Below, piece by piece: positions 60,165 to 64,000 of a stretch of DNA of 64,000 nucleotides. Origin of the DNA: Magnetospirillum sp. UT-4 (GTDB lineage Bacteria; Pseudomonadota; Alphaproteobacteria; Rhodospirillales; Magnetospirillaceae); contig NZ_CACVCG010000112.1 of the NCBI RefSeq assembly GCF_902729435.1, positions 62,001 to 126,000 of the forward strand, written 5' to 3'. Within the stretch, counting starts at the first letter, position 1; every line of letters begins with the position of its first letter. Position numbers and translations under genes: made by a program. The notes under the pieces are model-generated. The model did not search any database. It was not told the DNA's origin and worked only from the letters and a program-made list of their open reading frames with translations.

Positions 60165-61391
60165 ATGGCCACGCTACCGCCTTCCGGTCTGGTCGGCGCC
60201 CCCTCGGGCGGCGGCACTTCGGGTGGATTCGCCGCCGGTGCCGACAGCGCAATCAGCAGCCAGCCCTTCCCGCCCTCCTTCGAGGTGGTCGAGGTGGAAG
60301 GCTCCGCCGGCGACGATGTCGTCCTCGGCGACGAACGCAACGAGCATATCCAGGGCTTCCGCGGCGACGACCTGCTGTTCGGCGGGGCCGGCGACGACCA
60401 GCTCGACGGCGGCATCGGCGACGATACGCTGGAGGGCGGCCCCGGCTTCGACAGCTACGACGGCGGCCCCGGCACCGACACCCTGCGCTTCGGCGTCGCC
60501 GACGGCCCGGCCTTCGTCGATCTCTCGACCTCGACGGTGCAGCAGGGCGGCGTGTTCGAATTCGCCGACGAAGTGGAGAACGTCACCGGCTCGCCGTTCG
60601 GCGACACCTTGCTGGGCGACGATTACGACAACCGGATGGAGGGCGGCGGCGGCCTCGATCTGCTGGGCGGCGGGCTGGGCGACGACATTCTCGACGGCGG
60701 CGCCGATGGCGCCTACGCCACCTGGGCCGGCTCGGCGGGGGCGGTGACCGTGGACCTGGCCGCCGGCACCGCCGAGGAATGGGACGGCGGCGCCGACACC
60801 CTGATCGGCATCGTCGGTGCGGTCGGCACCGCCTTCGGCGACATCCTGCTGGGCGACGGCGAGGCCAACCGGCTGGAAGGCGGCGACGGCGCCGACCGCC
60901 TGGAGGGGCGCGGCGGCGACGACGTTCTGGCCGGCGGGGCGGGAGCCGACATCCTGGTGGGCGGCGGCGGCACCGACCTTGCCGACTATTCCGGAGCGAT
61001 TCCGGTCCGCATCAGCCTGGCCGATGGCCAGGCCTTCGACGACCAGGGCACCGTCGATACCCTGAGCGGCATCGAGAACGTCACCGGCTCGCTGGCCGAC
61101 GACGTGCTGGTCGGCAACGACGCCGCCAACCGCCTGCAGGGCGGGGTGGGCGCCGATTCGCTGCGCGGCCTGGGCGGCGCCGACACCTTCGTCTTCACCG
61201 ACCGCCTCGATTTCGGCGACGTCATCCGCGACTTCGAAAGCGGGGTGGACGCCATCGAGATCGATCAGGCGGCGGCGGGCACCGGCACCATCGCCTTCGA
61301 CGCCGCCACCGACCGCCTGACCCTGGACGACGTCCTGGTGGCCTTGGTCCGGGGCGACGCGGTGGCGACGTCGGATATCCATCTGGTGTGA
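60165..61391 (+). CDS. RTX calcium-binding repeat protein with haemolysin-type modules
   Basis: 408 residues. Several blocks of calcium-binding nonapeptides are separated by segments of about 45 residues, including LSTSTVQQGGVFEFADEVENVTGSPFGDTLLGDD, the recurring haemolysin-type module. The end (TDRLDFGDVIRDFESGVDAIEID) matches the end of the preceding RTX protein. It should be exported by type I secretion; no enzyme domain is seen. Starts 12 bp after the first RTX stop. Confidence 0.9.
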   Translation: MATLPPSGLVGAPSGGGTSGGFAAGADSAISSQPFPPSFEVVEVEGSAGDDVVLGDERNEHIQGFRGDDLLFGGAGDDQLDGGIGDDTLEGGPGFDSYDGGPGTDTLRFGVADGPAFVDLSTSTVQQGGVFEFADEVENVTGSPFGDTLLGDDYDNRMEGGGGLDLLGGGLGDDILDGGADGAYATWAGSAGAVTVDLAAGTAEEWDGGADTLIGIVGAVGTAFGDILLGDGEANRLEGGDGADRLEGRGGDDVLAGGAGADILVGGGGTDLADYSGAIPVRISLADGQAFDDQGTVDTLSGIENVTGSLADDVLVGNDAANRLQGGVGADSLRGLGGADTFVFTDRLDFGDVIRDFESGVDAIEIDQAAAGTGTIAFDAATDRLTLDDVLVALVRGDAVATSDIHLV

Positions 61392-61398
61392 GGCTTCG

Positions 61399-61995
61399 TC
61401 ACCCCAGCCCCGTCCCCAGCGCCACCGGCCGGTGGTCGAGGCCGGCGGCGGCGAGGGCCTGGGCGAGGCCGGCCTGGGCGCGGCCCATGATGCCGTGCTG
61501 GGCGGCCAGCACCGGGATCTGGTCGGCCTCGCCGGCGAAGGAGCGGCGGCAGATGCCGGCATCGGCGGAGTTCATGGCGCGGCAGGGCAGCGGCCGGGCG
61601 GCGTGGACCAGGCATGTGCCGTCCCCGTCCAGCAGCGGGCAGGCCAGCCGGGCCCGCCACCAGCCGGCGACGTCGAGGCCGGTGGCCACCCGCCGCAGCG
61701 CGGCCGAACGCTGCCTCACCCCGGCCTGGACCGGCCCGGGCAGGGCGGCGACGGAATCGGCCACCAGCGCCAGCTCGGCCAGGGTCACCCCCACCGCCTG
61801 ATGGCAGCACGGCGTGCAGCCGGGGCCGCATTGCAGTTCGGCCAGGCGGTCCTTCAGCGGTCCGGCGGCGCACTCGGCCAGCACCGATTCGGCGAGGGCG
61901 ATGGCGGCGCGGGCGGCTTGGGCGGGATGGGCAGGGAGATGGGCGGCGGCGGCGGCGCGGGCCTTCGCCTCGACCTCGGAATAGGTCGGGGGCAT
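61399..61995 (-). CDS. YkgJ-family cysteine-cluster protein (copy 1)
   Basis: 198 residues. It carries CGPGCTPCCHQAVGVTLAELALVA and the later RLACPLLDGDGTCLVHAARPLPCRAMNSAD, the zinc- or iron-binding cysteine pattern of the YkgJ/UPF0153 family, of unknown function. Its ATG overlaps the stop of the upstream paralogue by one base. Confidence 0.85.
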   Translation of the reverse strand: MPPTYSEVEAKARAAAAAHLPAHPAQAARAAIALAESVLAECAAGPLKDRLAELQCGPGCTPCCHQAVGVTLAELALVADSVAALPGPVQAGVRQRSAALRRVATGLDVAGWWRARLACPLLDGDGTCLVHAARPLPCRAMNSADAGICRRSFAGEADQIPVLAAQHGIMGRAQAGLAQALAAAGLDHRPVALGTGLG

Positions 61996-62606
61996 CAGTC
62001 GAAGGCCAGGGCCAGCGCCTCGGTCAGGGCCATGGGCGCCGGCGGCATGCCGGCCGCCGCCAGGGCATGGGCGAGGCCGGCCTGGGCATGGGCATAGACG
62101 CCGCGCTGGAAGGCCACCAGCGGAATGCGGGCGCCGTCGGCGCCCTCGTACCAGCTGCGGCAGGCGCCGGCATCGGCCGACAGCACGGCGCGGCAGGGCA
62201 GCGGCCGATGGGAATGGACGGCGCACAGCGAATCGTCCAGCAGCGGGCAGGCGATGCGGGCGGCCTGCCATTCCTGCATGTCGCGGCCGCAGGCGGCGCG
62301 TTCGGCGGCGCGCTGGCGGGCGCGGATGCGGGCGCGGGCATCGGCCGGCAGGCGGTTGACCGCCTCCAGCAGCAATTCCTCCTCGGCGGCGGTGACGCCC
62401 ACCACCTGATGGCAGCACCAGCCGCAGCCGGCGGCGCAGGCGGCGTCCCGGATGGCGGCGGACTCGGCCTCGGGCGCGGCGGCGGCGATGCGCTCGGCGA
62501 CGTCGATGGCGGCCCGGGCGGCGGCGGCCAGGCCCTTGGACAGGGCCTCGGCGGCGGCGGCGCGGGCCTGCTCCTGGACATCGCCGAAGGTGAGCGGGGC
62601 GGTCAT
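61995..62606 (-). CDS. YkgJ-family cysteine-cluster protein (copy 2)
   Basis: 203 residues, a clear paralogue of the next gene: CAAGCGWCCHQVVGVTAAEEELLL, ARIACPLLDDSLCAVHSHRPLPCRAVLSADAG and the shared tail QAGLAHALAAAGMPPAPMAL. The two copies conserve all cluster cysteines but differ elsewhere, so the duplication is old. It lies immediately after rnd (2 bp). Confidence 0.85.
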   Translation of the reverse strand: MTAPLTFGDVQEQARAAAAEALSKGLAAAARAAIDVAERIAAAAPEAESAAIRDAACAAGCGWCCHQVVGVTAAEEELLLEAVNRLPADARARIRARQRAAERAACGRDMQEWQAARIACPLLDDSLCAVHSHRPLPCRAVLSADAGACRSWYEGADGARIPLVAFQRGVYAHAQAGLAHALAAAGMPPAPMALTEALALAFD

Positions 62607-62608
62607 GG

Positions 62609-63811
62609 CTAATCCGCCTCGATGGCGGCGGCCGGCTCGGCCGGCGGCTCCACCGGCTCGATGGGGACCAGGCGCAGGCGACGGCCGTCGGTGCAGAAGC
62701 CGAGGCCGAGGCGGCCGTGCTTCAGCTTCAGCGCGTCCTCGCCGAACAGCTCGCGGCGCCAGCCGTGCAGGGCGGGAACGTCGGCATCGTCATCGGCGGC
62801 GATGGCCTCGATGTCGGCGACGTTGGCGACCAGCTTGCTGGCCACCCCGTGCTCGTCGCACTTCATCTTCAGCAGCACCTTCAGCAGCTCGACCACCGGC
62901 CCCAGGCCGCGCGGCACCTCGACCCGTTCGGGCGGCTTGGGGATCTGGTCCTCGGGCAGCGCCAGGCCGCGCTTGACCGCCTCCAGGATGGCCACGCCCA
63001 TGCGGCCCTCCACCAGGCCCTTGCCAATGCCGCGGGTGCGGCCCAGCTCGGTGGTGTCGGCGGGGTGGTGGGCGGCGATTTCCATCAGCGTCTCGTCGCG
63101 CAGCATGCGCTGGCGCGGGATGTCGCGCTCGCGCGCCTCGCGTTCGCGCCAGGCGGCCAGTTCCTTCAGCACCGCCAGGAACTTCGGGCTCGACGAGCGC
63201 GGCTTGAGACGCCGCCAGGCGTTCTCGGGCTCGACCTGGTAGGTGGCGGGGGTGGTCAGCTCCGCCATCTCGGCGTCCAGCCAGGCGGCGCGGCCGTTCT
63301 TCTCCAGCTTGCGCACCAGCTTCTCGTAGGCGACGCGCAGATGGGTGACGTCGGCCAGGGCGTACTGGATCTGCTTCTCGGTCAGCGGCCTGAGCGCCCA
63401 GTCGGTGAAGCGCATGGACTTGTCGATGCGGGCCTTGGCCAGCTGGCTGGCCAGGGTCTCGTAGCTGACGGCGTCGCCGAAGCCGCACACCATGGCCGCC
63501 ACCTGGGTGTCGAACAGCGGCGCCGGCACCGCGCCCGACAGGTGCAGGAAGATCTCGATGTCCTGGCGGGCGGCGTGGAAGACCTTCAGGACCTTCGGAT
63601 TGGCCAGCAGCTCGAACAGCGGCGCCAGATCCATGCCGGGGGCCAGCGGGTCGATGGCCTTGGCCTCGTCGGGGCCGGCCACCTGGACCAGGCACAGCTG
63701 CGGGTAATACGTCTTCTCCCGCATGAATTCGGTATCGACGGTGATGTAGGGGGCGGTCGAGAGGCGGTCGCAGAGCTCCGCCAGCGCCCGGGAATCGGCG
63801 ATCATTGGCAT
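62609..63811 (-). CDS. rnd: Ribonuclease D
   Basis: 400 residues. The DEDD exonuclease motifs are visible: YITVDTEFMREKTYYPQLCLVQVAG (D and E), KVFHAARQDIEIFLHLSG, and YALADVTHLRVAYEKL. An HRDC domain follows around 210-290. It trims 3' ends of tRNA precursors and other small RNAs. ATG 63811, ATG 63805 and GTG 63835 are all in frame; none has a clear ribosome site. Confidence 0.93.
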   Translation of the reverse strand: MPMIADSRALAELCDRLSTAPYITVDTEFMREKTYYPQLCLVQVAGPDEAKAIDPLAPGMDLAPLFELLANPKVLKVFHAARQDIEIFLHLSGAVPAPLFDTQVAAMVCGFGDAVSYETLASQLAKARIDKSMRFTDWALRPLTEKQIQYALADVTHLRVAYEKLVRKLEKNGRAAWLDAEMAELTTPATYQVEPENAWRRLKPRSSSPKFLAVLKELAAWREREARERDIPRQRMLRDETLMEIAAHHPADTTELGRTRGIGKGLVEGRMGVAILEAVKRGLALPEDQIPKPPERVEVPRGLGPVVELLKVLLKMKCDEHGVASKLVANVADIEAIAADDDADVPALHGWRRELFGEDALKLKHGRLGLGFCTDGRRLRLVPIEPVEPPAEPAAAIEAD

Positions 63812-63936
63812 GGGGTGCAGTGATACAGCAACCACCCCGGGCGTACAAGGGCGGCAGGGCCAATGCCGCCCTTGACGGATTTTCGCGCGTGTGCCTTCTT
63901 CCCGCTTTCGGTTTCGACAGCGGAAAGTGACGCCCC

Positions 63937-64000
63937 ATGCACGCCTATCGCACCCACACCTGCGGCCAGCTGCGCATCGAGGATGCCGGCATCACCGCCC
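63937..64000 (+). CDS. aspS: Aspartyl-tRNA synthetase (5' end, truncated by window)
   Basis: Only 21 codons are in the window: MHAYRTHTCGQLRIEDAGIT, which is the typical N-terminus of bacterial AspS, the start of its OB-fold anticodon-binding domain. Divergent from rnd. The remainder lies beyond the window edge. Confidence 0.8.
   Translation, partial: MHAYRTHTCGQLRIEDAGITA

Overview
The window is high-GC, densely coded alphaproteobacterial chromosome. The organism looks like a member of the Rhodospirillaceae, close to Magnetospirillum/Phaeospirillum (inference). The evidence is a form II RuBisCO next to a phosphoribulokinase, a short FlaF-type flagellin pair, a DUF1476 protein of the alphaproteobacterial F1-ATPase zeta-subunit family, a rich set of hybrid histidine kinases and cyclic-di-GMP proteins, and housekeeping genes in alphaproteobacterial form. 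No tRNA, rRNA, CRISPR array or complete insertion sequence was seen.

Layout. 0-2.4 kb: minus-strand iron-uptake operon (P19 periplasmic protein, a short FTR1-like membrane protein, an FtrD-like ferredoxin) behind a Fur-box-like site. 2.6-3.8 kb: GAF histidine kinase. 4.1-8.1 kb: minus-strand rubrerythrin / Fe-S oxidoreductase / DUF3501 operon, divergent from oxyR and a two-domain ArsR regulator. 8.25-8.57 kb: a MITE. 8.7-19.9 kb: a NifX-like protein, two NarL-type response regulators, a FIST - hybrid kinase - HD-GYP signalling operon, a substrate-binding protein and a second hybrid kinase. 19.9-25.9 kb: YgiQ, YihY, fabI, aroC and a secreted protein. 26-31.8 kb: flagellin and flaF, purS-purC, an MCP-PilZ receptor, an NRDE protein and DUF1476. 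31.8-33.8 kb: an AbiE-type toxin-antitoxin pair preceded by two perfect 49-bp palindromes. 33.8-44.6 kb: purB, a MarR regulator, a ParA-like ATPase, a MazE antitoxin with a collapsed toxin gene, SRAP, tlyA, a deacetylase, gor, radical SAM, DedA, purK-purE. 44.7-48.1 kb: a degenerate GGDEF protein, then cbbM-cbbP. 48.6-58.9 kb: an unknown Ala/Ser/Lys-rich protein, purN-purM, DUF2066, a CDP-alcohol phosphatidyltransferase, an AI-2E-type permease, an Hda-like protein, SixA, ppk1-ppx. 59.2-64 kb: two RTX proteins, two tandem YkgJ proteins, rnd and the first codons of aspS.

Genes that work together. The iron and peroxide genes (P19 operon, rubrerythrin operon, OxyR) form an iron/oxidative-stress neighbourhood. 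Several genes bear on cyclic-di-GMP: HD-GYP hydrolase, PilZ-tailed chemoreceptor, and a GGDEF protein that has lost its catalytic motif but keeps the inhibitory-site motif. Seven purine-synthesis genes (purS, purC, purB, purK, purE, purN, purM) lie in four places over about 24 kb. The most unusual parts are the duplicated promoter/palindrome module ahead of abiE, the internally deleted mazF, the expanded LIAIPA signal-peptide repeat, the apparent ATT start of purM, and the MITE with an exact target duplication.
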